Source: Caryophanales bacterium (GTDB taxonomy: Bacteria > Bacillota > Bacilli > Bacillales > Bacillaceae_J). From it: a stretch of DNA of 64,000 nucleotides. Where the stretch lies: NCBI GenBank assembly GCA_012840465.1, contig DULJ01000086.1, positions 62,001 through 126,000 on the forward strand, written 5' to 3'. Below, one piece after another: positions 30,596 to 40,669 of the stretch. The notes beneath the pieces are model-generated. The model worked only from the letters and a program-made list of their open reading frames with translations. It was not told where the DNA came from and did no database searches. Positions within the stretch are counted from its first letter, which is position 1, and each line of letters begins with the position of its first letter. A program made the translations under genes and the position numbers.

Positions 30596-32797
30596 ATGAG
30601 TAAAATGCGTGTTTACGAATATGCAAAAAAACTTAATAAATCAAGTAAAGAAATTATTACTAAATTAACAGAAAATAATATCGAGGTAGCAAACCATATG
30701 TCAATGATTGATGAAGATGCAATAAAGATATTAGATACGGCTTATACCACTAATAATGATAAGCCCCAGGCTAAGAAAAGTGAAAGTAATAAGCAGAAGC
30801 CTGAGCAAAATAAAACTAAAAAAGAACCAATTTTACCAAGTACAGATCAAGATCAATCGAATAATAGCGATGATAAGAAGTACAATTACGACAATAAAAT
30901 CGCTACAGGTCCTAAAAAGGTAAAAGCCAAGCAAGACAAGGAAAAAGATAAACCAGCGGATAAAGGCATAAAACAAAATCAACAGAACAAAAGGCCGCAA
31001 AATAATTATCAACAGCAACAGCAGGCACCTAAAAAAGAGGAAACAGCCCAAGTTGTTAAATATGAGGGCTCATTAACAGTTGGTGAACTTGCCAAAAAAA
31101 TAGGAAAAGAACCATCTGAAATTATTAAAAAATTAATGATGCTTGGAGTTATGGCAACCATTAATCAAGATTTAGATGATGACTCAATTGAATTATTAGC
31201 TTCAGAATTCGGCGTTCAGGTTGAAAAAGAAATTGTTCTTGATATGACAGACCTTGACAATTATATTGTTGAAGATAAGGCTGAGGACCTGGCTGAAAGA
31301 CCACCGGTTGTTACAATCATGGGTCACGTTGACCATGGTAAAACAACATTATTGGATTCCATTCGTCAAGCGAAAGTAGCTGCAGGAGAAGCAGGTGGAA
31401 TTACCCAGCATATTGGAGCCTACCAAGTAGAGGTTAACGATAAGAAGATCACGTTCCTAGATACTCCTGGGCACGAAGCATTTACAACTATGCGTGCTCG
31501 TGGTGCTAGTGTAACAGATATTACGATTTTAGTTGTTGCAGCTGATGACGGTGTAATGCCGCAAACAAAAGAAGCTATTAACCATGCCAAAGCAGCAGGG
31601 GTTCCAATTATTGTTGCTGTTAATAAAATCGATAAAGAGAGTGCTAATCCTGACAGAGTGATGCAGGAATTAACGGAGTTTAACCTAATTCCTGAAAGCT
31701 GGGGTGGAGATACGATTTTCGTCATGTTATCTGCACTTAAAGGTCAAGGTATTGATGAACTTTTAGAAATGATTTTATTAGTAAGTGAAGTAGAAGAATA
31801 TAAGGCAAATACTAGCAGATTGGCTGTTGGTACAGTTATTGAAGCTAATCTTGATAAAGGTAAAGGTCCGGTTGCAACATTACTTGTACAAAATGGAACA
31901 TTAAAAGTTGGCGATCCAATCGTTGTTGGAAGTACTTTTGGTCGTGTCCGTGCAATGGTTAATGATTTGGGACGCCGTGTCAAGGTAGCGCTACCGTCAA
32001 CTCCTGTAGAAATTACGGGCTTACATGAAGTTCCAAGTGCAGGTGACCGTTTTATCGTATTTGAAGATGAGAAAAAAGCTCGTCAAGTCGGTGAAGCCCG
32101 CGCTCAAAAGCATATTGAAGAGCAACGCACTGAGCGAAACAAGGTAAGTCTAGAAGATTTATTTGAGCAAATCAAACAAGGTGAAATGAAAGAAATTAAC
32201 CTTATTGTTAAAGCCGATGTTCATGGCTCTGCTGAAGCAATGTCATCATCATTGCAAAAGATTGATGTTGAAGGAGTTAAGGTTAAAATCATCCATACTG
32301 GTGTAGGTGCGATTACGGAGTCTGACGTTATTCTAGCATCTGCTTCAAATGCAATTATCATTGGATTTAATGTTCGTCCTGATGTAAATGCTAAGAAGAC
32401 TGCTGATGTTGAAAACGTCGATATTCGTTTACACCGCATTATCTATAAAGCGATCGAAGAGATTGAAGCAGCGATGAAAGGGATGCTTGATCCTGAATTT
32501 GAAGAAAAAATTATTGGTCAAGTTGAGGTTCGTAATACCTTTAAAGTGTCTAAGGTAGGAACGATTGCTGGATGTTATGTTACGGACGGAAAAGTTACCC
32601 GTGATTCAGGAATTCGTCTTGTTCGTGACGGTGTCGTTATTTTCGAAGGCGAAGTCGACACACTGAAACGTTTCAAAGACGATGTGAAAGAAGTAAACCA
32701 AGGGTATGAGTGTGGTATGACGATCAAAAACTTTAATGATATTAAAGAAGGCGACATCATTGAAGCTTATGTGATGGAGGAAATCGAACGTAAATAA
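30596..32797 (+). CDS. infB: Translation initiation factor IF-2
   Basis: GTPase of 733 residues that places fMet-tRNA on the ribosome. The N terminus has the IF2_N motif ([16 protein letters not shown]) and then a long Lys/Gln/Asn-rich variable region to about 165. The G domain follows, with GHVDHGKTT near 243-251, DTPGHEAF and NKID. Domains II, III and the tRNA-binding C2 domain complete it. GGGGGTG precedes ATG 30596. The next gene, rbfA, follows 27 bases later; the ylxP gene that separates them in B. subtilis is absent. Confidence 0.98.
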   Translation: MSKMRVYEYAKKLNKSSKEIITKLTENNIEVANHMSMIDEDAIKILDTAYTTNNDKPQAKKSESNKQKPEQNKTKKEPILPSTDQDQSNNSDDKKYNYDNKIATGPKKVKAKQDKEKDKPADKGIKQNQQNKRPQNNYQQQQQAPKKEETAQVVKYEGSLTVGELAKKIGKEPSEIIKKLMMLGVMATINQDLDDDSIELLASEFGVQVEKEIVLDMTDLDNYIVEDKAEDLAERPPVVTIMGHVDHGKTTLLDSIRQAKVAAGEAGGITQHIGAYQVEVNDKKITFLDTPGHEAFTTMRARGASVTDITILVVAADDGVMPQTKEAINHAKAAGVPIIVAVNKIDKESANPDRVMQELTEFNLIPESWGGDTIFVMLSALKGQGIDELLEMILLVSEVEEYKANTSRLAVGTVIEANLDKGKGPVATLLVQNGTLKVGDPIVVGSTFGRVRAMVNDLGRRVKVALPSTPVEITGLHEVPSAGDRFIVFEDEKKARQVGEARAQKHIEEQRTERNKVSLEDLFEQIKQGEMKEINLIVKADVHGSAEAMSSSLQKIDVEGVKVKIIHTGVGAITESDVILASASNAIIIGFNVRPDVNAKKTADVENVDIRLHRIIYKAIEEIEAAMKGMLDPEFEEKIIGQVEVRNTFKVSKVGTIAGCYVTDGKVTRDSGIRLVRDGVVIFEGEVDTLKRFKDDVKEVNQGYECGMTIKNFNDIKEGDIIEAYVMEEIERK

Positions 32798-32824
32798 TAG
32801 GTTTTTTAAGTCGAGGTGATTAAC

Positions 32825-33175
32825 ATGTCTAATATTCGTTCAACCAGAGTCGGAGAACAAATGAAAAAAGAATTAAGTGATATCATTGGCCGTAAAATCA
32901 AAGATCCTCGTATTGGTTTTGTCACTGTGACCGACGTTCAAGTAACCGGTGACTTGCAACAGGCTAAAGTTTACATCACTGTCCTTGGTAATGATGAGCA
33001 AAAGCAAAATACATTAACTGCTCTAGCAAAGGCGAATGGTTTTATCCGTTCTGAAATAGGAAAAAGAATCCGTCTACGGAAAACACCTGAGATTTTCTTT
33101 GAGTTTGATGAATCGATTGAGTATGGTAATCGAATCGAAACATTACTTGAACAATTACACAAGGAAAAAGAGTAA
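32825..33175 (+). CDS. rbfA: Ribosome-binding factor A
   Basis: 30S maturation factor of 116 residues with a KH-like fold. It carries [17 protein letters not shown] at the start, [24 protein letters not shown] near 30-55 and the C-terminal [21 protein letters not shown] 32825 lies 8 bases after GAGG; GTG 32816 overlaps that site. It sits between infB and truB. Confidence 0.97.
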   Translation: MSNIRSTRVGEQMKKELSDIIGRKIKDPRIGFVTVTDVQVTGDLQQAKVYITVLGNDEQKQNTLTALAKANGFIRSEIGKRIRLRKTPEIFFEFDESIEYGNRIETLLEQLHKEKE

Positions 33176-33179
33176 TTCC

Positions 33180-33209
33180 AAGGATAGACTTTTGATAGTC
33201 TATCCTTTT
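33180..33209 (+). terminator. Perfect hairpin between rbfA and truB
   Basis: AAGGATAGACT pairs over 11 base pairs with AGTCTATCCTT around TTTGAT, followed by only TTC. The stem is strong but the T run is short, so it may be a partial terminator or an mRNA processing site rather than a full stop. Confidence 0.55.
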
Positions 33210-33227
33210 CTGATAGGGGGGGAAAGA

Positions 33228-34133
33228 TTGGAAGGGATTTTGCCGCTTTGGAAACCAAGAGGTATGACATCGCATGATTGTGTTTTTAAATTAAGAAAAA
33301 TATTAAAGACGAAAAAGGTAGGGCACACAGGGACATTGGACCCTGATGTTGATGGGGTATTGCCGATTTGTATTGGCCGTGCAACGAAAGTAGCTGAATA
33401 TTTAACGGAATCTCCGAAAGCATATGAGGGTGAAGTGACCATTGGCACAGCCACTACAACCGAGGATGCTTCAGGAGAAGTCGTTCTCGAAAAATCGATT
33501 ATCGGACAAATAACGATAGAAGAACTTAAAAAAGTTTTACAAAAATTTCATGGTGAAATAACTCAAGTACCGCCTATGTTTTCAGCCGTAAAAGTAAATG
33601 GAAAACGACTATATGAGTATGCGCGGCAAGGAATCGAAGTCGACCGTCCTGAGCGCACGATTACGATTTATGAATTCAAACTGATGGACTCGTTTGATTT
33701 TTTAGATCATCACAATAATAGTTTCCGCTTTTTTGTAAAAGCCAGCAAAGGGACTTACGTACGAACTTTAGCAGTGGATATTGGAAAGGCACTTGGGTAC
33801 CCAGCCCATATGTCAAATTTAACAAGAGTAGCTTCGGGTAGCTTTACGTCAGAAGATTGCTTGACCTTTGATGAAATTCAAGAAAGGGTAGAAGCAGGAA
33901 AATTGGAATTATTTCCATTAGAGAGAGCAATTTCCCATTTGACTAAATTAAAAATTAATGAAAAACTAGAGATGCAAGTAAAAAATGGACAAGTTCTTCC
34001 TATACCTGAAGGTTGTAAAAATGAAAAAAGGCTTGTTCTATTAAATAATAATAATGATTGTGTTGCCATTTATATTCCACACCCAACTAAACAAGGACTT
34101 ATGAAACCAGAAAAGGTGATTAGAAATACATAG
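33228..34133 (+). CDS. truB: tRNA pseudouridine-55 synthase
   Basis: Makes pseudouridine in the TΨC loop of tRNAs (301 residues). Catalytic Asp38 lies in GHTGTLDPDVDGVLP, and KPRGMTSHDCV is at residues 9-19. YEGEVTIGTATTTEDASGE, the KASKGTYVRTLAVDIG stretch and a short C-terminal PUA-like part follow. The start is TTG 33228 after GGGGGGGAAA; this gives the family N terminus, whereas the frame from 33099 runs into rbfA. Confidence 0.96.
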   Translation: MEGILPLWKPRGMTSHDCVFKLRKILKTKKVGHTGTLDPDVDGVLPICIGRATKVAEYLTESPKAYEGEVTIGTATTTEDASGEVVLEKSIIGQITIEELKKVLQKFHGEITQVPPMFSAVKVNGKRLYEYARQGIEVDRPERTITIYEFKLMDSFDFLDHHNNSFRFFVKASKGTYVRTLAVDIGKALGYPAHMSNLTRVASGSFTSEDCLTFDEIQERVEAGKLELFPLERAISHLTKLKINEKLEMQVKNGQVLPIPEGCKNEKRLVLLNNNNDCVAIYIPHPTKQGLMKPEKVIRNT

Positions 34134-34144
34134 CAGGTGAAGGT

Positions 34145-35116
34145 ATGAAAATTATTGAATTAAAACACCCATATTCAATCAATCAACACGATTTACCGCC
34201 TATTGTTTTGGCATTAGGCTATTTTGATGGTGTACATCTTGGACATCAAAAGGTTATGGAAACTGCTAAAGACAAGGCGGAACAGTTAGGTATTCACAGT
34301 GCAGTTATGACATTTGATCCCCATCCATCTGTAGTCCTTCGTAACTCACAAGCGCATGCGGCATGCATTACATCGATCAAAGATAAAGCTGAAGAAATTG
34401 AAAAGATGGGCATTGATTATTTATTTATAGTCGACTTTACACCATCTTTTGCAGAACTCCTGCCGCAGCAATTTGTAGATCAATATATCATAGGATTGCA
34501 TGTGAAACATGTAGTAGCCGGCTTTGATTATACATATGGAAGGCTTGGGAAGGGAACAATGGAAACTTTGCCTTTTCATTCAAGGGAAATGTTTACCCAA
34601 ACTGTAGTAGATAAAGTGGTGGAAAATAACGAGAAAATAAGTTCAACTTTAATTCGGGAACTTATTCTAAATGGTAATATGGACATACTTCCAACCTATC
34701 TTGGCCGCTTTTATAAAACAAACGGGATTGTTATCCATGGAGAAAAACGCGGAAGAACGATCGGGTTTCCAACAGCTAATATCGAGCATATTGCCGAGTA
34801 TATTTTACCGGCTACTGGTGTATATGCAGTCTACTGCAAGGTTTCAGAAAATTGGTATAAGGGTGTTCTAAATATAGGCTATAAGCCGACATTCCATGAC
34901 CCTTCAACCGTAAAACTATCACTTGAAGTTCATATTATTGATTTTAGTGACTCAATCTATGCTGAAGAAGTTCAAGTAATGTGGATAAAACGAATACGGT
35001 CTGAACAGAAATTTAATTCGATAGAAGAATTAATTGCACAAATCCAAAGGGATAAAGAAGCAGCAATCCGTCATTTAGAGTCAATAAAAAAAGATAAAAA
35101 CTTGCATTTTGTCTAA
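34145..35116 (+). CDS. ribF: Bifunctional riboflavin kinase / FAD synthetase
   Basis: Converts riboflavin to FMN and FMN to FAD (323 residues). The N-terminal FMN adenylyltransferase domain carries LGYFDGVHLGHQ near residues 26-37 and VGFDY-like VVAGFDYTYG; the sequence ISSTLIRE ends it. The C-terminal kinase domain (about 185-310) has GRTIGFPTANIE. No FMN riboswitch is visible just upstream. It is the gene called ribC in B. subtilis, and it sits between truB and rpsO in the same order. Confidence 0.96.
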   Translation: MKIIELKHPYSINQHDLPPIVLALGYFDGVHLGHQKVMETAKDKAEQLGIHSAVMTFDPHPSVVLRNSQAHAACITSIKDKAEEIEKMGIDYLFIVDFTPSFAELLPQQFVDQYIIGLHVKHVVAGFDYTYGRLGKGTMETLPFHSREMFTQTVVDKVVENNEKISSTLIRELILNGNMDILPTYLGRFYKTNGIVIHGEKRGRTIGFPTANIEHIAEYILPATGVYAVYCKVSENWYKGVLNIGYKPTFHDPSTVKLSLEVHIIDFSDSIYAEEVQVMWIKRIRSEQKFNSIEELIAQIQRDKEAAIRHLESIKKDKNLHFV

Positions 35117-35173
35117 AACAATAGTATTCTATATATGCTAAAGAATATATGAACCATTGCTTGGCAACGCGAT

Positions 35174-35216
35174 TCACCAACGCTTGCTCGGTAATAGGGG
35201 ATTAATGGTGAGGAGG
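35174..35216 (+). promoter_or_regulatory. Candidate S15-binding leader of rpsO
   Basis: TCACCA (35174-35179) can pair with TGGTGA (35206-35211), whose last base begins the AGGAGG ribosome site. The enclosed GCTTGCTCGG and TAGGGG parts could make side stems. Autoregulation of rpsO by S15 through a folded leader is known in Bacillus and Geobacillus; that this is such a leader is inferred from position and pairing only. Confidence 0.5.
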
Positions 35217-35224
35217 TGAATAGG

Positions 35225-35494
35225 ATGGCTATCACACAAGAACGTAAGCAAGAGCTTATTAATGAGTATAAAACTCATGAAAACGATACTGGTTCTCCAG
35301 AGGTTCAAATTGCTGTCCTAACTGAAGAGATTAACAATTTGAATGGTCATTTACGTGTCCACAAGAAAGATCATCATTCACGTCGTGGTCTTTTAAAGAT
35401 GGTTGGTAAACGTCGTAACTTACTAACTTATCTTCGTAACAAAGACGTCACACGTTATCGTGAATTGATTCAAAGACTTGGATTACGTCGATAA
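35225..35494 (+). CDS. rpsO: 30S ribosomal protein S15
   Basis: Small-subunit protein of 89 residues that binds 16S rRNA in the central domain early in assembly. The whole chain matches the family, including [19 protein letters not shown] near 16-34 and [19 protein letters not shown] near 45-64. ATG 35225 is 8 bases after AGGAGG; GTG 35216 overlaps the site. A strong terminator follows. Confidence 0.99.
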   Translation: MAITQERKQELINEYKTHENDTGSPEVQIAVLTEEINNLNGHLRVHKKDHHSRRGLLKMVGKRRNLLTYLRNKDVTRYRELIQRLGLRR

Positions 35495-35502
35495 GTATTT
35501 GC

Positions 35503-35529
35503 AAAAAGCGGGATTATTCCCGCTTTTTT
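35503..35529 (+). terminator. Rho-independent terminator after rpsO
   Basis: AAAAAGCGGG pairs with CCCGCTTTTT around ATTATT, with the T run built into the 3' arm. Confidence 0.92.
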
Positions 35530-35611
35530 GTTACATAAATTAATCGTAACATTTTAGGTTATAAATATTAGTATACAATTTTATTTACATAAGAGAGGGG
35601 TACTCGGTTAC

Positions 35612-37729
35612 ATGGAACATGAAAAAAAAATCTTCTCCATGGATTGGGCAGGCCGAAAGCTGACGGTAGAAATCGGTCAACTTGCCAAACAGGCAAACGG
35701 CGCTTGTTTAATTCGATATGGAGAAACGGCTGTTTTATCGACGGCAACAGCATCTAAAGAACCAAAAAATTTAAGCTTCTTTCCTCTAACGGTCAATTAT
35801 GAAGAACGATTATATGCTGTAGGTAAAATTCCTGGAGGTTTTATTAAGCGGGAAGGTCGACCAAGTGAGAAAGCAATCTTGGCAAGTCGCTTAATTGACC
35901 GCCCAATTCGCCCATTATTTGCTGATGGTTTTAGAAATGAAGTCCAAGTTATTAGTATGGTAATGAGCGTGGATCAAGACTGCTCATCAGAAATGGCGGC
36001 AATGTTTGGCTCTTCATTAGCACTTTCCGTTTCCAATATTCCATTTGAAGGTCCAATCGCTGGTGTCACTGTCGGCCGTGTTGATAATGAATTTATCATT
36101 AATCCAACGGTTGAACAGGAAGGAAAAAGTGATATTCATTTAGTCGTAGCAGGAACGAAGGATGCTATTAACATGGTTGAAGCAGGTGCTAGAGAAGTAC
36201 CAGAGGAAACAATGCTTGAAGCGATTATGTTCGGCCATGGAGAAATCAAAAGACTAATTGCATTCCAAGAGGAAATAGTAAGTCAAATTGGAAAAGAAAA
36301 AATGAAAGTCCAACTTTTTGAAGTAGATGCTGAGCTTGAAGTAGAAGTTCGCGCAATGGCCGAAGAGGATATTAAAAAAGCTGTTCAAGTTGCTGAAAAG
36401 CATGCCCGTGAAGATGCAATAAGTGAAGTAAAAGCAAATGTAAAAGCGAAATATGAAGAGAAAGAAGATCTTCCTGAAGGAACACTTGGACAAGTGGAAG
36501 AAATCATGTACAAGCTTGTCAAGGAAGAGGTTCGTCGCCTTATTACAAAAGAAAAGATTCGTCCTGACGGTCGTAAAATTGATGAAATTCGACCATTGTC
36601 ATCAGAAGTTGGATTACTCTCAAGAACACATGGTTCAGGTCTTTTCACGCGTGGACAAACCCAAGCGTTGAGTATTTGTACGCTTGGAGCATTAGGTGAT
36701 GTTCAAATTCTTGACGGATTAGGAATCGAAGAATCAAAACGATTTATGCATCATTATAACTTCCCACAATTTAGTGTTGGGGAAACGGGCCCAATCAGAG
36801 GTCCAGGTCGTCGCGAAATTGGTCATGGAGCACTAGGAGAACGTGCATTAGAACCGGTAATTCCTTCTGAAAAGGATTTCCCTTATACAATCCGTCTAGT
36901 ATCAGAAGTACTTGAATCAAATGGATCGACATCACAGGCAAGTATTTGTGGCAGTACACTGGCGATGATGGATGCCGGTGTGCCAATTAAAGCACCAGTT
37001 GCCGGTATTGCAATGGGACTTGTTAAATCAGGTGATGATTATACAGTTTTAACGGATATTCAAGGTATGGAAGACCATTTAGGTGATATGGACTTTAAAG
37101 TGGCCGGAACAACTAAAGGCGTTACCGCGTTACAAATGGATATTAAGATTGAGGGGTTATCACGAGAAATTCTAGAAGAAGCCCTTACTCAAGCCCAAAA
37201 AGGCCGCATGCAAATTTTAAAACATATGATGCAAACTATTTCTGGGCCTAGAACGGCATTATCTAAATATGCTCCTAAGATTTTAACAATGAATATTAAT
37301 CCTGATAAAATCCGCGATGTCATTGGACCAAGTGGCAAGCAGATTAATAAAATCATTGAAGAGACTGGCGTAAAAATTGATATTGAGCAAGATGGCACGG
37401 TATTCATCGCTTCACCTGATATGGAAATGAATCAGAAGGCGAAGAAGATTATTGAGGATATTGTTCGTGAGGTTGAAGTGGGCCAAATGTATCTTGGTAA
37501 AGTAAAACGGATCGAGAAATTCGGTGCCTTTGTTGAAATTTTCCAAGGTAAAGATGGACTTGTTCATATTTCTGAATTAGCTGAAGAACGTGTAGGTAAG
37601 GTTGAAGATGTAGTATCGATTGGTGATGAATTATTAGTAAAAGTAACAGAAATCGATAAACAAGGAAGAGTGAATCTTTCAAGAAAAGCCGTTCTTAAAG
37701 AACAGAAAGAAAAGCAGGAACAGTCATAA
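35612..37729 (+). CDS. pnp: Polyribonucleotide nucleotidyltransferase (PNPase)
   Basis: 3'-5' phosphorolytic exoribonuclease (705 residues) that degrades mRNA and can add tails. Two RNase PH-like domains (about 10-215 and 310-530) flank a helical domain. KH (about 550-610, [20 protein letters not shown]) and S1 (about 620-690, [16 protein letters not shown]) domains follow. The active-site region [11 protein letters not shown]-type motif reads [19 protein letters not shown]. Length matches the family. A terminator sits 6 bases after the stop. Confidence 0.98.
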   Translation: MEHEKKIFSMDWAGRKLTVEIGQLAKQANGACLIRYGETAVLSTATASKEPKNLSFFPLTVNYEERLYAVGKIPGGFIKREGRPSEKAILASRLIDRPIRPLFADGFRNEVQVISMVMSVDQDCSSEMAAMFGSSLALSVSNIPFEGPIAGVTVGRVDNEFIINPTVEQEGKSDIHLVVAGTKDAINMVEAGAREVPEETMLEAIMFGHGEIKRLIAFQEEIVSQIGKEKMKVQLFEVDAELEVEVRAMAEEDIKKAVQVAEKHAREDAISEVKANVKAKYEEKEDLPEGTLGQVEEIMYKLVKEEVRRLITKEKIRPDGRKIDEIRPLSSEVGLLSRTHGSGLFTRGQTQALSICTLGALGDVQILDGLGIEESKRFMHHYNFPQFSVGETGPIRGPGRREIGHGALGERALEPVIPSEKDFPYTIRLVSEVLESNGSTSQASICGSTLAMMDAGVPIKAPVAGIAMGLVKSGDDYTVLTDIQGMEDHLGDMDFKVAGTTKGVTALQMDIKIEGLSREILEEALTQAQKGRMQILKHMMQTISGPRTALSKYAPKILTMNINPDKIRDVIGPSGKQINKIIEETGVKIDIEQDGTVFIASPDMEMNQKAKKIIEDIVREVEVGQMYLGKVKRIEKFGAFVEIFQGKDGLVHISELAEERVGKVEDVVSIGDELLVKVTEIDKQGRVNLSRKAVLKEQKEKQEQS

Positions 37730-37735
37730 CCAGGA

Positions 37736-37765
37736 AGAAGCTGAAATTACAGCTTCTTTTTTTTT
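37736..37765 (+). terminator. Rho-independent terminator after pnp
   Basis: AGAAGCTG pairs with CAGCTTCT around AAATTA, followed by nine T. It is very close to the pnp stop. Confidence 0.93.
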
Positions 37766-37784
37766 ATGGATAAATGGTACATAT

Positions 37785-37844
37785 TGTCCAGCTCCAGCGC
37801 CCAGCAACTCGTAAACTTCGCTATACGGGGCTTTTTCGCTTTTC
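37785..37844 (+). repeat. Dispersed palindromic repeat, copy 2
   Basis: A 60-base element running from TGTCCAGCTCCAGCGCCC to CGCTTTTC with a centre AGCAACTCGTAAACTTCGC. One arm is damaged (GGGGCTTT instead of GGGCGCTT). It lies between the pnp terminator and ylxY. It is in the same orientation as the copies at 28042 and 40498. Confidence 0.85.
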
Positions 37845-37900
37845 GCAGTTCTAAGCCCTCGTTTTCATACATAGTTTTTTATGAAGGGGGACGAGAACAA

Positions 37901-38866
37901 ATGAATAAATTGGCTTTGCAATTTGTAGGATTTGCGTTAATTCTCTTAATAACCTATGGAGCCATGCAGAACCCATACACTTCCGATTATGTTGAAGCAA
38001 TAAAACAGACAGCAGTAACAGTTACAAAACAAAAGGATCCTCTTTTTGTAGAAATTGAACAAAAAAAGAATGAGTATGAAATTGCTCCCGAGGATGCCCG
38101 TATTGATAGGGTATGGAAAGCAATGCCGGGTTTAAATGGCTTAAAAGTTAATGTAGCTGAATCGTATAAGCGAATGAAAAAGGATGGAGAATTTAATCCT
38201 GAAAAGCTCGTTTTCGATGAAGTACCACCTAAGGTAACATTAAATGATTTACCACCGTCACCCATTTACCGGGGACACCCTGAAAAAAAAATGGTTACTT
38301 TTTTAATTAATGTTGCCTGGGGAAATGAGTATATCCCATCCATATTAAAAACATTGGAAAAGCATCATGTAACAGCTACTTTTTTCTTAGATGGAAGTTG
38401 GGTTAAAAAGCACCCTGAATTTGCGAAAATGATTGTTGATGCCGGTCATGAAATAGGAAACCATGCCTACTCACACCCGGATATGAAAAAATTATCATCC
38501 GATCGAATAAAAGAAGAAATTGTTAAAACGAATGAAGTAATCAAAGCAACAACAGGTATAACGCCGAAATGGTTTGCTCCACCAAGCGGCAGCTATAAAG
38601 ATGAAGTTGTTAAAATTGCTGCCGATGAAAATATGAAGCTCGTTATGTGGACTGTTGATACGGTAGATTGGAGGAAGCCGGACCCAGTGGAAATGGTAAA
38701 CAGAGTGGCCAATAAAGTTTCACCAGGGGCGATGATTTTAATGCATCCTACCTCTTCTACCGCTACTGGTTTAGAAAATCTCATTATTAGAATGAAGGAA
38801 AAAGAATACCAAATAGGCAATGTGTCAACATTATTAAGTGAAGAACGAGTAAAAAACAAGAAGTAA
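37901..38866 (+). CDS. ylxY: NodB-like polysaccharide deacetylase family protein YlxY, probably catalytically altered
   Basis: 321 residues with an N-terminal membrane anchor or signal (about 5-22) and a C-terminal NodB homology domain (about 130-310). The histidine motif HAYSH (H188, H192) is present, but where active family members read TFDDG this protein reads T133-F-L-I-N, so the catalytic and metal-binding aspartates are missing. From memory, B. subtilis YlxY is similarly degenerate. ATG 37901 follows AAGGGGG; the longer frame from 37766 runs through the repeat and is not credible. Confidence 0.9.
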   Translation: MNKLALQFVGFALILLITYGAMQNPYTSDYVEAIKQTAVTVTKQKDPLFVEIEQKKNEYEIAPEDARIDRVWKAMPGLNGLKVNVAESYKRMKKDGEFNPEKLVFDEVPPKVTLNDLPPSPIYRGHPEKKMVTFLINVAWGNEYIPSILKTLEKHHVTATFFLDGSWVKKHPEFAKMIVDAGHEIGNHAYSHPDMKKLSSDRIKEEIVKTNEVIKATTGITPKWFAPPSGSYKDEVVKIAADENMKLVMWTVDTVDWRKPDPVEMVNRVANKVSPGAMILMHPTSSTATGLENLIIRMKEKEYQIGNVSTLLSEERVKNKK

Positions 38867-38956
38867 AGGGGAAATATGAAATAGGTGACATACATTGGTA
38901 ATATTGATATGATGCAATAAGAATAACTTTATTCGGCTATAATAGGAGGATTTCAC

Positions 38957-40195
38957 TTGATTAAAAAATATACTTGCCAAAATGGTGTCAGAGTCGTACT
39001 CGAAAATATCCCAACTGTTCGCTCAGTAGCCATTGGTGTTTGGATTGGAACAGGTTCACGAAATGAAACAAAAGAAAATAATGGGATTTCCCACTTTTTG
39101 GAGCATATGATTTTTAAAGGGACAAAAACAAGATCTGCTAAAGAGATTGCTGAAAGCTTTGATAGTATTGGCGGCCAAGTCAACGCATTTACGTCTAAGG
39201 AATATACATGCTATTATGCAAAAGTATTAGATGAACATTCAGATTTTGCGTTGGAAGTTTTAGCGGATATGTTTTTTAATTCGACTTTTGATGAAGAGGA
39301 ATTGAAAAAGGAGAAAAATGTTGTCCTTGAAGAAATAAAGATGTATGAAGATACACCAGATGATATCGTTCACGATCTTTTAAGCAAAGCAACATTTGGG
39401 GACCATCCACTTGCCTATCCCATTCTGGGCACTGAGGAAACATTGGCGACCTTTACCGGTGACTCCTTAAGAAATTATGTTAATCATTATTATACGCCTG
39501 ACAATGTCGTCATCTCGATTGCTGGAAATATTAATGAAGCATTTATTAAAGAAGTTGAAAAATATTTTGGTCATTATGAATCGAAATACACAAGGCCTGA
39601 ATATACAGCTCCTTCTATTATTGATGAAAAAATCGCTAGAAAAAAAGAGACGGAACAAGCCCATCTATGTATAGGGTTTAATGGTTTACAGGTTGGTCAT
39701 GAAGATATATATTCCCTGGTTGTGTTAAACAATGTACTTGGGGGCAGCATGTCAAGCCGGCTATTCCAAGATGTACGTGAAGCCAGGGGTCTTGCTTACT
39801 CCATTTTCAGTTACCATTCTGCGTTTTTAGATAACGGATTATTAGCTATATATGGTGGAACAGCAAGCAATCAACTGGACATTTTATTTGAGACCATCCA
39901 GGATACATTAATAACATTAAAACGGACTGGTATAACTGAAAAAGAACTAACGAATTGCAAGGAACAGCTAAAAGGAAGCTTAATGCTCAGTCTTGAAAGC
40001 ACGAATAGCCGAATGAGCCGAAATGGAAAAAATGAATTATTATTAAAGCGTCATCGCTCATTAAATGAAGTTTTAGAGCAAGTATCGGCAGTTACTTTAG
40101 ATTCTGTAAATCATTTGGCAGATACGATCTTTACCGACCAATATTCTGTGGCTTTAATTAGTCCAGAAGGAAAATTGCCAACTAATATTCAATAG
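38957..40195 (+). CDS. mlpA: M16-family zinc protease MlpA (YmxG)
   Basis: Processing-peptidase-like metalloprotease of 412 residues. The inverted zinc motif H46-F-L-E-H50 is intact, and the distant Glu is expected in NVVLEEIKMYEDTP. A second M16 half domain (about 165-400) contains RLFQDVREARGLAYS. B. subtilis MlpA has been linked to regulation of extracellular protease genes and competence. The start is TTG 38957 after AGGAGG. It lies between ylxY and ymxH, as in B. subtilis. Confidence 0.94.
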   Translation: MIKKYTCQNGVRVVLENIPTVRSVAIGVWIGTGSRNETKENNGISHFLEHMIFKGTKTRSAKEIAESFDSIGGQVNAFTSKEYTCYYAKVLDEHSDFALEVLADMFFNSTFDEEELKKEKNVVLEEIKMYEDTPDDIVHDLLSKATFGDHPLAYPILGTEETLATFTGDSLRNYVNHYYTPDNVVISIAGNINEAFIKEVEKYFGHYESKYTRPEYTAPSIIDEKIARKKETEQAHLCIGFNGLQVGHEDIYSLVVLNNVLGGSMSSRLFQDVREARGLAYSIFSYHSAFLDNGLLAIYGGTASNQLDILFETIQDTLITLKRTGITEKELTNCKEQLKGSLMLSLESTNSRMSRNGKNELLLKRHRSLNEVLEQVSAVTLDSVNHLADTIFTDQYSVALISPEGKLPTNIQ

Positions 40196-40215
40196 ATATT
40201 CTAGGAGGCGTCAAG

Positions 40216-40458
40216 ATGAGACTTAGTGAAATGAACGGGAAAGAAATTATTGATCTAAAAAAAGGTGAACGAATGGGTGTTCTCGGTCAAGCTGATTTAG
40301 AAATTGATGAGAATACAGGACATATTAAGGCTTTTCTCATCCCGACGTTGAAATGGTTTGGGTTCAGGAAAAACGGTACAGAGGTTCGAATTCCATGGAG
40401 AAATATTAAGAAAATTGGCAGTGATATGATCATTATCGATTTTAATGATGAGCTTTAA
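40216..40458 (+). CDS. ymxH: PRC-barrel sporulation-associated protein YmxH (YlmC/YmxH family)
   Basis: 80 residues forming a single PRC-barrel-like domain: MRLSEMNGKEIIDLKKGERMG at the start, then a β-rich core ending with EVRIPWRNIKKIGSDMIIID. Its role is not established; family members are common in spore formers and this one precedes dpaA. AGGAGG precedes the ATG. A terminator follows 7 bases after the stop, so it is the end of the mlpA unit. Confidence 0.9.
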   Translation: MRLSEMNGKEIIDLKKGERMGVLGQADLEIDENTGHIKAFLIPTLKWFGFRKNGTEVRIPWRNIKKIGSDMIIIDFNDEL

Positions 40459-40465
40459 TTTGATT

Positions 40466-40495
40466 AGGTTGGTCCCAAGGGATCAGCCTTTTTTT
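40466..40495 (+). terminator. Rho-independent terminator after ymxH
   Basis: AGGTTGGTCCC pairs with GGGATCAGCCT (with G-U pairs) around a very small AA-centred loop, then seven T. It directly abuts the repeat copy that starts at 40498. Confidence 0.88.
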
Positions 40496-40497
40496 GT

Positions 40498-40556
40498 TGT
40501 CCAGCTCCAGCGCCCAGTGACTCGTAAACCTCGCTTACCGGGCGCTTCCGCTTTTC
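40498..40556 (+). repeat. Dispersed palindromic repeat, copy 3
   Basis: A clean 59-base copy: TGTCCAGCTCCAGCGCCC, centre AGTGACTCGTAAACCTCGC, then CGGGCGCTTCCGCTTTTC. The GCGCCC/GGGCGC arms are intact. It is placed between the ymxH terminator and dpaA. Confidence 0.88.
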
Positions 40557-40669
40557 TTTTTTTATTCACCATCTTTTCATGCCATTCATATGATGTGGAA
40601 GAACAAAAACTTAGGCTATTCCGACATCCTTACAGGATTATTTTACCCAATAAAGAAGGTGAAAATGAA

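Noticed and set aside
37766-37900. N-terminal extension of ylxY
   Set aside because: The extension is translation of the palindromic repeat. The ribosome site and membrane anchor support ATG 37901.
40445-40669. N-terminal extension of dpaA
   Set aside because: It runs through the ymxH terminator and a repeat copy. ATG 40670 gives the family N terminus.
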